Shown: positions 26,425-35,100 of the stretch, one piece after another | Layout: every line of letters begins with the position of its first letter | Position numbering within the stretch: the stretch's first letter is position 1 | DNA from: Herbaspirillum sp. LeCh32-8 | GTDB taxonomy: Bacteria > Pseudomonadota > Gammaproteobacteria > Burkholderiales > Burkholderiaceae_D | Assembly: GCF_017814915.1 (NCBI RefSeq) | Contig: NZ_JAGIPZ010000004.1 | Coordinates: 250,442-314,441 of the forward strand | DNA length: 64,000 nt | Direction: 5' to 3' | The notes under the pieces: generated by a model | Database searches by the model: none | What the model was told of the DNA's origin: nothing | Seen by the model: the letters and a program-made list of their open reading frames with translations, nothing else | Translations under genes and position numbers: made by a program

Positions 26425-27990
26425 TCAACCGCGCGAATACAACACCCGCAGCGCGGTGCGGCGCTCGTCAGGCGCCAGCTGGTTGACCGCGCGCAGGTAA
26501 GCGATCGAGGCGTCGCAGGTGGCCTCGGGGTCGGCGGCGCGGCGCTCGGGAGAGGACAGCAGTTTCAGCTGCTCCTGCGGCAGCGGCGCCAGCGCCTTGC
26601 GGATCACGCGGGTGCGCTCGGCCAGCGTGAAGCGACCGGCCTTGGCCGGATCGGCGTCGCGCAGCAGGTGCTGGGTCATCGCCAGTTCGCGGTTGGCGAA
26701 CTCCTGCGGCAGCGCCGATTGCGGCGCCTCGCGACCGGCGGCGACATCGGCGCGCGAGCGCGGATACAACAATTCACTGCAGGCGGCGGCGCTGATGCCG
26801 CGCAAGGCCACCGCCTGGTCCAGCAGCAGCTGCTGGAATTCGGCCAGCGATTCGTCGGAGGCGATCGGCAGCAGCTTGCGGCTCAAGACGCCGACCTGCT
26901 CGCGCCCCACCGCCAGGATCTCGGCGTCGCTGGCGTGCGCCTGCACGCGCGCCCAGGCCAGGTCGACCATGCGCGCGAAATCCTTGGGGTGATAGCGCGC
27001 CATGATGTCGAACAGCGCGCCCTTCTTGAATTCCTCTTCGAGGATGTCGCGCGAGGTGGCGATGGTGGCCAGCTGCGCGGTCTCCCCGCCGGGCGCCAGG
27101 CGCGTCAGCACGCCGGCCTGCAGCAGCTGGCCCAGCTCGGGATACCAACTCTTGTCGGACGGCGTGTCGGCGATGTGCGCGACGAACTCCTCCGGCAGGC
27201 CGAACTTGCCGTAGGTGTCCAAGGTCAGCTTGCGGTCGAAGCTCTTGTTGATGCGGTCGTCACCGCCCACGGTGTACAGCGTATGAAAGCCGATGTGCGC
27301 GCGCGGATCCATGGCGCGGTCGCGCCCGGCCAGGAAGGCCAGCGTGCAGGAGGATGAACACTCCTGCTCCACATAGGTGTTCAGGCCGCGACGGCGGATC
27401 ACCTCGCCCACCAGCTTGCCTTCGCGCACCCAGCCGCCGGCCGAATACAACACCACCGTGGTGACCGAGGGCTGCGCCTGCAGCATGCGCTCCAAGCCGT
27501 CGGCGGCGCCGTCGTTCATGCCGCCCTGCAGCAGGATGGACTTGCCGTCCACACGCACCTGGTAACTCACCGGCGGCCCCAGCTGCTTGCCGCGCGCGAT
27601 GTCGAACTGTTCGCGCAGGGAGTGCGATGAACGCAACGTGCTGGATACCAGGCTGATGGCGCCGCACACGATCAGGAACTTGACCACCACCTCGGCCCAG
27701 CGCCGCCCGCCGCGCGCCACGTGCCGGCTGGCCGACATCCAGCAGCCGCGCACGCCCCAGATCCAGGCGCAATAGCTGAAAGCGGCGATACCCAGCACGC
27801 CGGCCACGCCGTAGCGCGCCGGCATGTCATTGGTCAGGCGGGCCAGCACCGAGATGGAGAACGCCGGCAGCAGCGACGACAGCAGCACCGTATGCAGCCA
27901 GTAGGAACGGCCGAGCGAATAGTCGCCGCGCCAGTGGCGGCTGAAGAAATTGCCTTTGGGTGGGGAGGTGCGGGTTACTGCCTGAGACAC
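26425..27990 (-). CDS. Membrane-anchored ClpP/crotonase-fold protease-like protein (COG3904 type)
   Basis: 521 residues from a GTG start. Three N-terminal membrane segments (about 32-50, 60-80, 100-117) precede a ClpP-like domain in the periplasm or cytoplasm: VSYQVRVDGKSILLQGGMNDGAADGLERML, then TVVLYSAGGWVREGKLVGEVIRRRGLNTYVEQECSSSCTLAFLAGRDRAMDPRAHIGFH. In ClpP-fold proteins of this type the nucleophile lies in the SSSC turn (likely Ser214) and the base in HIGFH (232-236), after the GGWV oxyanion strand. The C-terminal 270 residues are helical and not recognised. Stands alone. Substrate unknown. Confidence 0.75.
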   Translation of the reverse strand: MSQAVTRTSPPKGNFFSRHWRGDYSLGRSYWLHTVLLSSLLPAFSISVLARLTNDMPARYGVAGVLGIAAFSYCAWIWGVRGCWMSASRHVARGGRRWAEVVVKFLIVCGAISLVSSTLRSSHSLREQFDIARGKQLGPPVSYQVRVDGKSILLQGGMNDGAADGLERMLQAQPSVTTVVLYSAGGWVREGKLVGEVIRRRGLNTYVEQECSSSCTLAFLAGRDRAMDPRAHIGFHTLYTVGGDDRINKSFDRKLTLDTYGKFGLPEEFVAHIADTPSDKSWYPELGQLLQAGVLTRLAPGGETAQLATIATSRDILEEEFKKGALFDIMARYHPKDFARMVDLAWARVQAHASDAEILAVGREQVGVLSRKLLPIASDESLAEFQQLLLDQAVALRGISAAACSELLYPRSRADVAAGREAPQSALPQEFANRELAMTQHLLRDADPAKAGRFTLAERTRVIRKALAPLPQEQLKLLSSPERRAADPEATCDASIAYLRAVNQLAPDERRTALRVLYSRG

Positions 27991-28323
27991 GTGTTACGGT
28001 TCCTCGAAGGGCTGTGACTGTCGGTTTGCGGGGCAAGGCGTCAGGATAACCCAGTTGCCGCGCGGGGCACAGTAGCCCTGTTGCAGATCGGGGAAGCGTT
28101 GATCTTGCCTGGGCATGGGAGGGACACGGGAGGGGCGCCGAACGACGCCGGGTGCTTGCTTGCGCAGGAACGACAGTCCACCGATGGTGTTCAACACCGT
28201 CGCCCCTGCGAAAGCAGGGGCCCAGCGGCGTTGTTTGCACATCAGGGAGACGCTGAACGGCGCCCGATTCGATCATTCGCAAAGGCGGACGAACAGCGTG
28301 TCGTGCGCCCCGTCCTCACAACC
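27991..28323. other. Intergenic region with repeat pair
   Basis: 333 bases between the ClpP-like gene start and the HD-GYP stop. It holds the second 32-bp repeat pair (28143-28230). The segment 27995-28080 should contain the promoter of the ClpP-like gene. Confidence 0.45.
28143..28230. repeat. Inverted pair of 32-bp palindromic repeats (locus 2)
   Basis: Units 28143-28174 and 28199-28230 in head-to-head orientation with a 24-base spacer. Same family as 22514-22666 and 43097-43209 but more diverged (core GCTTGCTTGCGCAGGAAC on one side, CCCCTGCGAAAGCAGGGG on the other). Confidence 0.75.
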
Positions 28324-29997
28324 TCAGGACCAGTCTCCCGGAATGCGCGACAGGTCGACCTCGTCGATCTGGCTGTCATGCATGAACTTGGCGGCGTACT
28401 TCTCGTAGATCCGGTGCTTGACGAAGAGGTCGAACAGGTCGGGATCGATGTGGTCGCGCGCCTTGAAGCCGGCCAGGATGTCGACCGCCTCGTTCAGCGT
28501 GTTGCCGCGCTTGTAGGGACGGTCGGCCGCGGTGACGGCCTCGAAGATATCGGCCACGGCCATGATGCGCGCCTGCACCGACATCTGCTCGCGCTTGAGT
28601 CCCTTCGGGTAACCCTTGCCGTCCATGCGCTCGTGGTGGCCGCCGGCGTATTCGGTCACGCGCGCCAGCTGCTTGGGCCACGGCAGCGACTCCAGCATCT
28701 TGATGGTGATCACGATGTGGTTGTTGATGATCTGGCGTTCGGCGTCGTTGAGCGTGCCGGCGCGGATGCGCAGGTTGCCGGCTTCCTCGTCGTCGAGCAG
28801 CTTGCGCATCTTGCCGTCCGGTCCGCGCCACTGGCGCTCGGCGATCTCCAGCACGCGCTGCTGGTCTTCGGGCTTCATGCCTTCGGTGCCGACGTTGCTC
28901 TTGTGCAGGAAAGCGCGCTCGTCGTCCATCAGCGCGATCTCGGCCTGCAGGCGGGCGTCCAGCTCGGCGGCCTTGTCCGGCGTCAGCAGCGCGCCCAGCG
29001 CCAGCTTTTCCTGCAGCACGCGGATCTCGGCATCGCGCTTCAAGACTTCATAACGGGTGTCGACCAGGTGGATGCGATCGAAGATGGTTTCCATCTTGGT
29101 CGCCTTCTCCACGATATGGGTCGGCGTGCTGATCTTGCCGCAGTCGTGCAACAGGCCCGCCACCCACAGCTCGCGGCGGTCGGCCTCGGTCATGCGGAAG
29201 TCCGCCAGCGGGCCTTCGGTGGTGTCGTGCGCGGCCTCGGCGATCATCATCGCCAGCTCGGGCACCTGCTCGCAGTGGCGGCCGGTATGCGGCGACTTCT
29301 CGCCAATGCCGATATTGATCAGCTTGATCAGGCTCTCGAACAGGTTTTCCAGGCGATAGATCAGCTGCTGGTTGGCCATCGCCATGGCCGCCTGCGAGGC
29401 CAGCGCCTCGATGAAGTGCTGGTCGGTCTCGGAGAACGGAATCGGCGCGCCGGTGGCGGGATCCAACGCGTTGATCAATTGCAGCACGCCCACCAGTTCG
29501 CCCTCGTGATCCTGCATCGGCACGGTCAGGAAGGACTGCGAGTGGTAGCCGTACTTCTCGTCGAACATCCGCATGCCGTTGAAGTTGAAGCCGGTGGCCT
29601 GGTACACGTCGGGGATGTTGACCGACTCGCGCGTGTTGGCCGCATAGGCCGCCACGGCCGCCAGGTTGGGCTGGCCGTCGGCCAGCGTCAGCGCAATGTT
29701 GGGAATCGAGATTGCCTGGCCGCTGCTGCCGCCCTGGTGCATCTTCAGCGTGTCGTTGACCGAGATGTAGAACATCAGGCTGTTGCTGGCCTCGTCGATG
29801 CGGTACAGCGTGCCGCCGTCGGCCTGGGTGATGTCCTTGGCGGTCAGCAGAATGCGCTCGAGCAGCAGCGGGATGTCGCGGCTGTTGCCCAGCGCCCGGC
29901 TCAGTTCGGTGAGCTGGTCGAGGCGGTAGGAAATGTCGCGATGCTTGCCGTTGACGCCGTTCGGCGTGGCTGGGGTATTGAGGTCGGGGGCGTTCAT
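28324..29997 (-). CDS. GAF-HD-GYP cyclic-di-GMP phosphodiesterase with a large insertion
   Basis: Predicted c-di-GMP hydrolase, 557 residues from the ATG at 29997 (an upstream in-frame start at 30144 would add 49 low-complexity residues). An N-terminal GAF sensor spans about residues 35-210 (ITQADGGTLYRIDEASNSLMFYI...GVLQLINALD). The HD-GYP domain keeps the metal ligands HDCGKISTPTHIVEK (about 284-298) and HHERMDGKGYP (about 454-464), followed by ARIMAVADIFEAVTAADRPYK. Between HDxGK and HHE there are about 170 residues rather than the usual 60. The extra block, about residues 300-415, is charged and helical with an ALGALLTPDKAAELDARLQAEIALMDDERAFL stretch. Not in an obvious operon. Confidence 0.92.
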   Translation of the reverse strand: MNAPDLNTPATPNGVNGKHRDISYRLDQLTELSRALGNSRDIPLLLERILLTAKDITQADGGTLYRIDEASNSLMFYISVNDTLKMHQGGSSGQAISIPNIALTLADGQPNLAAVAAYAANTRESVNIPDVYQATGFNFNGMRMFDEKYGYHSQSFLTVPMQDHEGELVGVLQLINALDPATGAPIPFSETDQHFIEALASQAAMAMANQQLIYRLENLFESLIKLINIGIGEKSPHTGRHCEQVPELAMMIAEAAHDTTEGPLADFRMTEADRRELWVAGLLHDCGKISTPTHIVEKATKMETIFDRIHLVDTRYEVLKRDAEIRVLQEKLALGALLTPDKAAELDARLQAEIALMDDERAFLHKSNVGTEGMKPEDQQRVLEIAERQWRGPDGKMRKLLDDEEAGNLRIRAGTLNDAERQIINNHIVITIKMLESLPWPKQLARVTEYAGGHHERMDGKGYPKGLKREQMSVQARIMAVADIFEAVTAADRPYKRGNTLNEAVDILAGFKARDHIDPDLFDLFVKHRIYEKYAAKFMHDSQIDEVDLSRIPGDWS

Positions 29998-30520
29998 GCT
30001 GCGTGCTCCGCCGCGCATCGGGACCGGCAAGCGCGCACCGGCGAATGCGTGCCCGCTGGGCGCGCTGCGCTGGCTGGATGGCTGACTGCTGCTTGCATGC
30101 TGACCCCTGATGCGTTGCGTTTCGGTTTTCTTTCCCCGCATCACTGCGACGCGGGATCTGGCGATTATTGCGGATGCTCTGACGGCATCCTGCGGATTGT
30201 ATGTCGGCCTGTGGCGGCCGATTGCGGCGAGCTCGGGCCTAAATCGCCTGCAATTCTTCGGCTTGGTTCCGCCTGATGTTTCCGCGCGGATCCGTTTGTC
30301 GCAAAAAGCGCAGCAAGAGTGATTCCGCTCAGGTATCTCCGGATTGCTTTAGCAACGTGAATCACTTACCATCAACCACTGTTGCATAGTTTGCTACATT
30401 AGTCGCAAACCCAGTCCGGAAGGGGGTTTCCGGGCTGCAACGGATGCCGTGAAAACACCTGAAATCGTTTTCAGCCGGCATCGCGGGGGCATATAAAACT
30501 ATTTAAAACGGCAAGTCACG
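29998..30520. other. Divergent intergenic region, HD-GYP / phosphodiesterase
   Basis: About 520 bases between the divergent HD-GYP and cyclic-nucleotide phosphodiesterase genes (150 of them could be the extended HD-GYP N-terminus). The stretch 30330-30400 is AT-rich and suitable for promoters. Two hairpins follow before the plus-strand gene: around 30408-30437 (CCGGAA...TTCCGG) and the long one at 30443-30482. Confidence 0.45.
30443..30482 (+). promoter_or_regulatory. Long leader hairpin before cyclic-nucleotide phosphodiesterase gene
   Basis: GATGCCG-TGAAAAC (30443-30456) pairs with GTTTTCA-GC-CGGCATC (30467-30482): 14 paired bases, one 2-base bulge and a 10-base loop, ending 38 bases before the start codon. 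No T-run. It may be a leader structure controlling translation or RNA stability. No known riboswitch class is recognised. Confidence 0.45.
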
Positions 30521-31294
30521 ATGCGTGTAGAAATCCTTGGTTGCAGCGGCGGTATCGGCGGGAACGGTATGCGCACCACCTCACTTCTGATCGACGGCGA
30601 CATCCTGATCGACGCCGGCACCGGGGTGGGCGACTTGTCGCTGGAGCGCCTGGCCGCGATCGACCACGTCTTCATCACGCACGCCCACCTGGATCACATC
30701 GCCTGCCTCCCGCTGATGGTCGACAGCGTGGGCGAGATGCGCACCAGCCCGATCACCATGTACGCCACTGCGGAAACTTTGGAGATCATTCGCAAGCACA
30801 TCTTCAACTGGCTGATCTGGCCCGACTTCAGCGTCATCCCCACGCCCGAGCAGCCCTTCCTGCGCTTCGCCACCATCGAGGTCGGCCAGGCCGTGACGAT
30901 CGGCGATCGCAGCATCACGCCGCTGCCGGCCACGCATACCGTGCCGGCGGTGGGCTTCCACCTGCAGGACCTGTCTTCCGGCGCCTCGCTCGCCTTCAGC
31001 GGCGACACCAGCATCTGCGCGCCGCTGTGGGACGCCGTCAACGCCATCGGCGACCTGCGCTACCTGATCATCGAAGCCGCCTTCGCCAACCGCGAGCGCG
31101 AACTGGCGCTGCTGTCCAAGCACCTGTGCCCCAGCCTGCTGCTGGATGAGCTGACCAAACTGCGATCGCGCCCGGAGGTGCTGGTCACCCATGCCAAGCC
31201 CAGCCAGCTGCAGCAGATCGCCGCGGAAATCACCGCCGGCGACGGGGCACACCGCCCGCGCATGCTGGCGCCTGGCGCCGTGCTGGAATTCTGA
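30521..31294 (+). CDS. Metallo-beta-lactamase-fold 3',5'-cyclic-nucleotide phosphodiesterase (class II-like)
   Basis: 257 residues, MBL fold. Starts MRVEILGCSGGIGGNGMRTTSLLIDGDILIDAGTGVGDL, the typical opening of class II-like cyclic-nucleotide phosphodiesterases (PDEase_II), with metal motif VFITHAHLDHIACLP (THxHxDH, about residues 52-60), then PLPATHTVPAVGF (second metal His), FSGDTS (bridging Asp) and the last ligand His in VTHAKPSQLQQIA. The family hydrolyses cAMP and/or cGMP. Converges with the FecR-TpsA-TpsB-cyclase cluster, whose last gene stops 25 bases away. A predicted cyclase and this predicted phosphodiesterase thus lie at either end of the adhesin locus. Substrate not proven by sequence, since other MBL hydrolases look similar. 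Confidence 0.85.
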   Translation: MRVEILGCSGGIGGNGMRTTSLLIDGDILIDAGTGVGDLSLERLAAIDHVFITHAHLDHIACLPLMVDSVGEMRTSPITMYATAETLEIIRKHIFNWLIWPDFSVIPTPEQPFLRFATIEVGQAVTIGDRSITPLPATHTVPAVGFHLQDLSSGASLAFSGDTSICAPLWDAVNAIGDLRYLIIEAAFANRERELALLSKHLCPSLLLDELTKLRSRPEVLVTHAKPSQLQQIAAEITAGDGAHRPRMLAPGAVLEF

Positions 31295-31319
31295 CGCGCC
31301 AATACCGGCAGCCCCCCGC

Positions 31320-32084
31320 TTATTGCGTGATGCAGGCGTCCAGCTTGGCCGCGCCGATCTTCTGGCCGCCATTATTGGCGTTGTTGGCGATGGCCGGCGG
31401 CATCGTCACCGGTACGCCCTGGTTGGGCGGCACCACCACCGGCGCCTGGTTAAAGCCCGGCACGTAGCCGAACTGGCCTGCAGAGAAGACCACCGAGCCG
31501 CCCGGATTGCTCAACACAATCGCGCCCGAGGCCACGTCCACGTGCAGGCCGTTGGCCGGCGGCTGGCCGTTCGGAGTCGGCAAGCCGCCGCAATCGTTCT
31601 GGCAGAACAGCGCGCCGAAGTGGGTGCCGCGAATACCGATGGTCGCCGTCGGCGTATCGAAATTCACCGCGTCGTGGTTGCGCTTGCCGACCAGGCCGGT
31701 CACCGCGCGCAGGCCGCCCTTGACCAGGCCGATGGCGACCGAGTCGTTGGCCGGTTTCTGTTCGTCGTAGACGTACTTCTTCACATCCACTTCACTGGCC
31801 GGACGCAGCACGATCTCGGCGTTGTCGAGGAATTTCACGCGGGTATAGGTCTCGCGCTCGGTGATCAGCGTGTCGCCCTCCAGGATGGCCGACTTCACCG
31901 CCAGCAGGTTGCGCGTGCCGTCGGCATGGCGCGCGGTCAGCACGCCCGACAGGTGGGTCACCTGCCCCACCACCTTGGACTGCGCCTGCGCCGCGCCGGC
32001 CGCGACGCTCATCGCCAACGCCAGGCCCAGCAGCACCAGGCGACGCGAGGCCGCCGCGAACAGATTTGCTTTCAACGATTTCAT
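31320..32084 (-). CDS. FecR-domain periplasmic protein of the TPS locus
   Basis: 254 residues, signal peptide MKSLKANLFAAASRRLVLLGLALAMSVAAGAAQA. FecR domain at about residues 36-165: VGQVTHLSGVLTARHADGTRNLLAVKSAILEGDTLITERETYTRVKFLDNAEIVLRPASEVDVKKYVYDE...GGLRAVTGLVGKRNHDAVNFDTPTATIGIRGTHF. Here there is no membrane anti-sigma helix and no sigma factor nearby, so it is not the classical FecR surface-signalling partner. A low-complexity Pro/Val/Asn stretch follows, and the protein ends DACITQ, with a cysteine near the C-terminus. It begins 27 bases after the TpsA stop, hence same operon. In other bacteria such free FecR proteins commonly accompany CHASE2 cyclases and exported adhesins. Role here unknown. 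Confidence 0.85.
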   Translation of the reverse strand: MKSLKANLFAAASRRLVLLGLALAMSVAAGAAQAQSKVVGQVTHLSGVLTARHADGTRNLLAVKSAILEGDTLITERETYTRVKFLDNAEIVLRPASEVDVKKYVYDEQKPANDSVAIGLVKGGLRAVTGLVGKRNHDAVNFDTPTATIGIRGTHFGALFCQNDCGGLPTPNGQPPANGLHVDVASGAIVLSNPGGSVVFSAGQFGYVPGFNQAPVVVPPNQGVPVTMPPAIANNANNGGQKIGAAKLDACITQ

Positions 32085-32111
32085 ACTTGGTCCGCCAATA
32101 CTTTCAATAGG

Positions 32112-35100
32112 TCAGGTGCACATCGGCAGCTGCTTCTTGCCGGAGGCCTTCTTGCCGTCACCCTCGTCGCCGAAGGTGCCCGACGTGCCGCCGGTGGTCT
32201 GCGTGCCATTGCTGGCTTGCTGCACGCTGGTGGTGCTCGAGGTCTCCGACGAGACCGCGGCGCTGCTCACCGTGTTCTGCAGGCTTTGCGTCTGCTGGTT
32301 CTGCTGTTGCTGCGCGGTCTGCTGCGCCGCCACGGTCGCTGCTGTATTGGTCGACACCGTCACCGGCGCAACATACGCCACCGGGATCACCGTGCCGCTG
32401 CTGGTGGTGATGGCCACGCCCGGTGCATACGTCGGGGTGATCCCGGTGGGCAGCGTCACCGATCCGCCGGGGGCGGTGATATTGGCGTTGATGTTCATCG
32501 CGTTGCCGCTCAGGTTGATGTTGCCGCTGCTGGTCGTGACGATGCCGTTGATCACCAGGTTGCTGGTGAGGTCGCCGACGACGCCGGCAACCAGCGAAAT
32601 GCCGCCGCTGGCGCTGACGCCGCCGCTGCCGATGGTCAGCGGGCTATGCGTGGTCAGGCTGACGGTGCCGTTGGCGGCATTGACCTGACCGGTGCTGTTG
32701 ATGCCCAGCGTCGCCAGTTTCTGCGCGGTCGTCGGCTGAGGATCGGTCAGGGAGCTGGGCAGGCCGCCGAGGAAGTCGGCGTTGCTGCCGATGGCGGCGG
32801 TGCGCATGGCGCCATAGTTCTCGATGCTGACATTGCCGTTGGCGGCATTGACGCCGTTGATCGTCACCGCGCTGGTGTCGGTGGTGTTCAGGTTGTTGAG
32901 CAGGGAGATATTGCCCATGCCGCTGCTGTTGGCGGCGAAGGCGGCGATCTGGTTATTGGTGTTGGGATTGCTCAGGTTGATGTTGCCGCTGGCCGACGCG
33001 ATCAGTTGCTTGGTCACGTGCAGCGAGGTGAACACGGTGCCGCAGCTGCTGCTGTTGTACTGGACGATATCGCCGTTGGTGGCCTCCAGCACCAGATTGG
33101 TGGCGGTGATGTTGCCGATCACCAGGTTGCCCGAGTTCTGGCTCAACGCCGCGTCCGCCAGCGTAATGTTGCCGCCGCTCTGGGCGAAGCTCTCGGCCAC
33201 GTTCAGGCGCGAACCTGCAAGTCCGTTCACCACGCCGCCGGTCACATTCATCGTATCGACGCGCGCCGATCCGTTGAGCACCAACTGGCCGCCCGTCACA
33301 TTCACGTTCAGATTGGAGCGCGCGTCACCCAGTACCACATTGGTGCTGTAGATCAGCGAAGGCGGTGCGTCGGTCACAACAAACGCCTGTTCTCCATAGT
33401 AGCTATATCCCGACACATTCAAGGTGCCCGTGCCGGTCGTGGTGCCGGACAAGGTCACGTTGCCGTCTTGGGCGTTGAGCTGGCCGAGGATCTGCGTATT
33501 GGCGGCACTCAGGTTGCCGCCATTCACCGTGACAATGCCGGTGCCGGTAATTGCCGTCGTGCCGGTCAGCGTCACATTGCCGCCGAACACGTCCATCCCG
33601 CCGGACAGCGTGGTGTTTGCGGCAGTCAGATTGCCGTCGTAGACCGATGTGCTGCCGCCCAGGCTGGTTGTGCCTCGCAGCGTCGCATTGCCGCCCTGGA
33701 TATCAAGGTAGCCATCGATGCTGGTGCTGTTGCTCACGAGCAGGTTGCCGCCGCCGCTCACGCGTACCGAGCTGCCGACGCCGCTGCTGATGTCATTGAT
33801 ATTGGCGGTGGCCAAGGTGTTCGACACATACAGATTCGTCATCTCGCCCGACTGCTGCAGGCCGCCGGTATTGGTCATGGTCAGCGTATGCGCATACTCG
33901 CTGTCGGCCGGGCCTTCACCCATGAAGCCTGCCACGACGATATTGCGGTAGTTGTACAGGGTGCCGCTGCCGCTGATGCTGGTGCTGCCGTCGCTGGAAT
34001 CGGCGCCGCCGAAATTAAGATCGCCGCGGTTGTTCAGGTCGCCGTTGAGCACGATGCGGGTGATGCCGCCGGTGTTGACGGTGCTGTATTTGTTCTCGAA
34101 CACGGTGTTGACCGTGAAGTTGGTGTTGATGAGCGTAAGGTTGCCCACGCCACCGTCGCCATTGCCGTTCCAGAACGAACCCACGGTCGCGTTGCTGACG
34201 TTGGTCAGCGTGATCTCGCCGTTGTTGTTCACCGTATTGGCGACGTTGAACAATGCAGCGCCGTCAGCGGAAATATTGCCCGCATCCCGTTCATTCTGAT
34301 AGTCGGCTCCCTCCACCGTGAGCGTATTGGCCGACAGCGAAGAAGCATTGCTCATGTTCAGCTTGCCGCTGGTCTGCACGGTGATGTTGTTGGCGTGAAT
34401 CGACGACGACTCGTTGGCGTTGAAGTTGCTGTTCTCGCCCACCGTCAGGTTGCCGGTATTGAGCGTACCGAAAGTCCCGAGGCTGACCGCAGCGTTGCTG
34501 AGCACCAGCGTGCCGTTGTTGACGCCCTTGCTGCCGGCGCCGTCGCTGACCGACATGATGCCGCCGTTCAGTTCCACGCGCGCGTTGTCGACCGTCACCA
34601 CGCCGGGCGACAGCACATTGTTGTTGGCGTACTGGGTATGCAGATCCAGCCCCAGCGTGCCGCTGGTGCTGGTGATGTTGGCCTTGATCAGGATGTCCTG
34701 GTCGGCATTGAGCGTCAGCTTGGCCGCGCCCGCCGTTTGCTTCGTAATGTCGGCGTTCACCGTGATATTGCCCGCCTGCGACGTGTCTCCGGCGGCGGTC
34801 TGCAGCGTCACGTTGATGTTATTGTCGAGCAGCCCGTTGATCGTGCCGTTCGCAATCTTGGCGCCGTTGGCGGTCGACGTGACCACGCTCTTGAGCGGAT
34901 CGGTGTTGTCTTGGTTGGTGCCGGACGAGATCGAGCCGTTGTCGTAGACCTCAAGATCGAACGGGTCGATCAGCCAGGTGCCGCCGGCGCCGACCTTGGG
35001 CGCCTTCACCACGTCCAGCACGTGGCCCGAGGTATCGACGAAGCCGCCGGCGCCAGCCGTACCGATGGCCGACACATCGCCGTCGATGTAGGCCTTGTCG

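Noticed and set aside
30408-30482. Possible c-di-GMP riboswitch in the phosphodiesterase leader
   Set aside because: The hairpins lack the conserved GEMM core sequences and tetraloop/receptor, so only an unclassified structure is reported.
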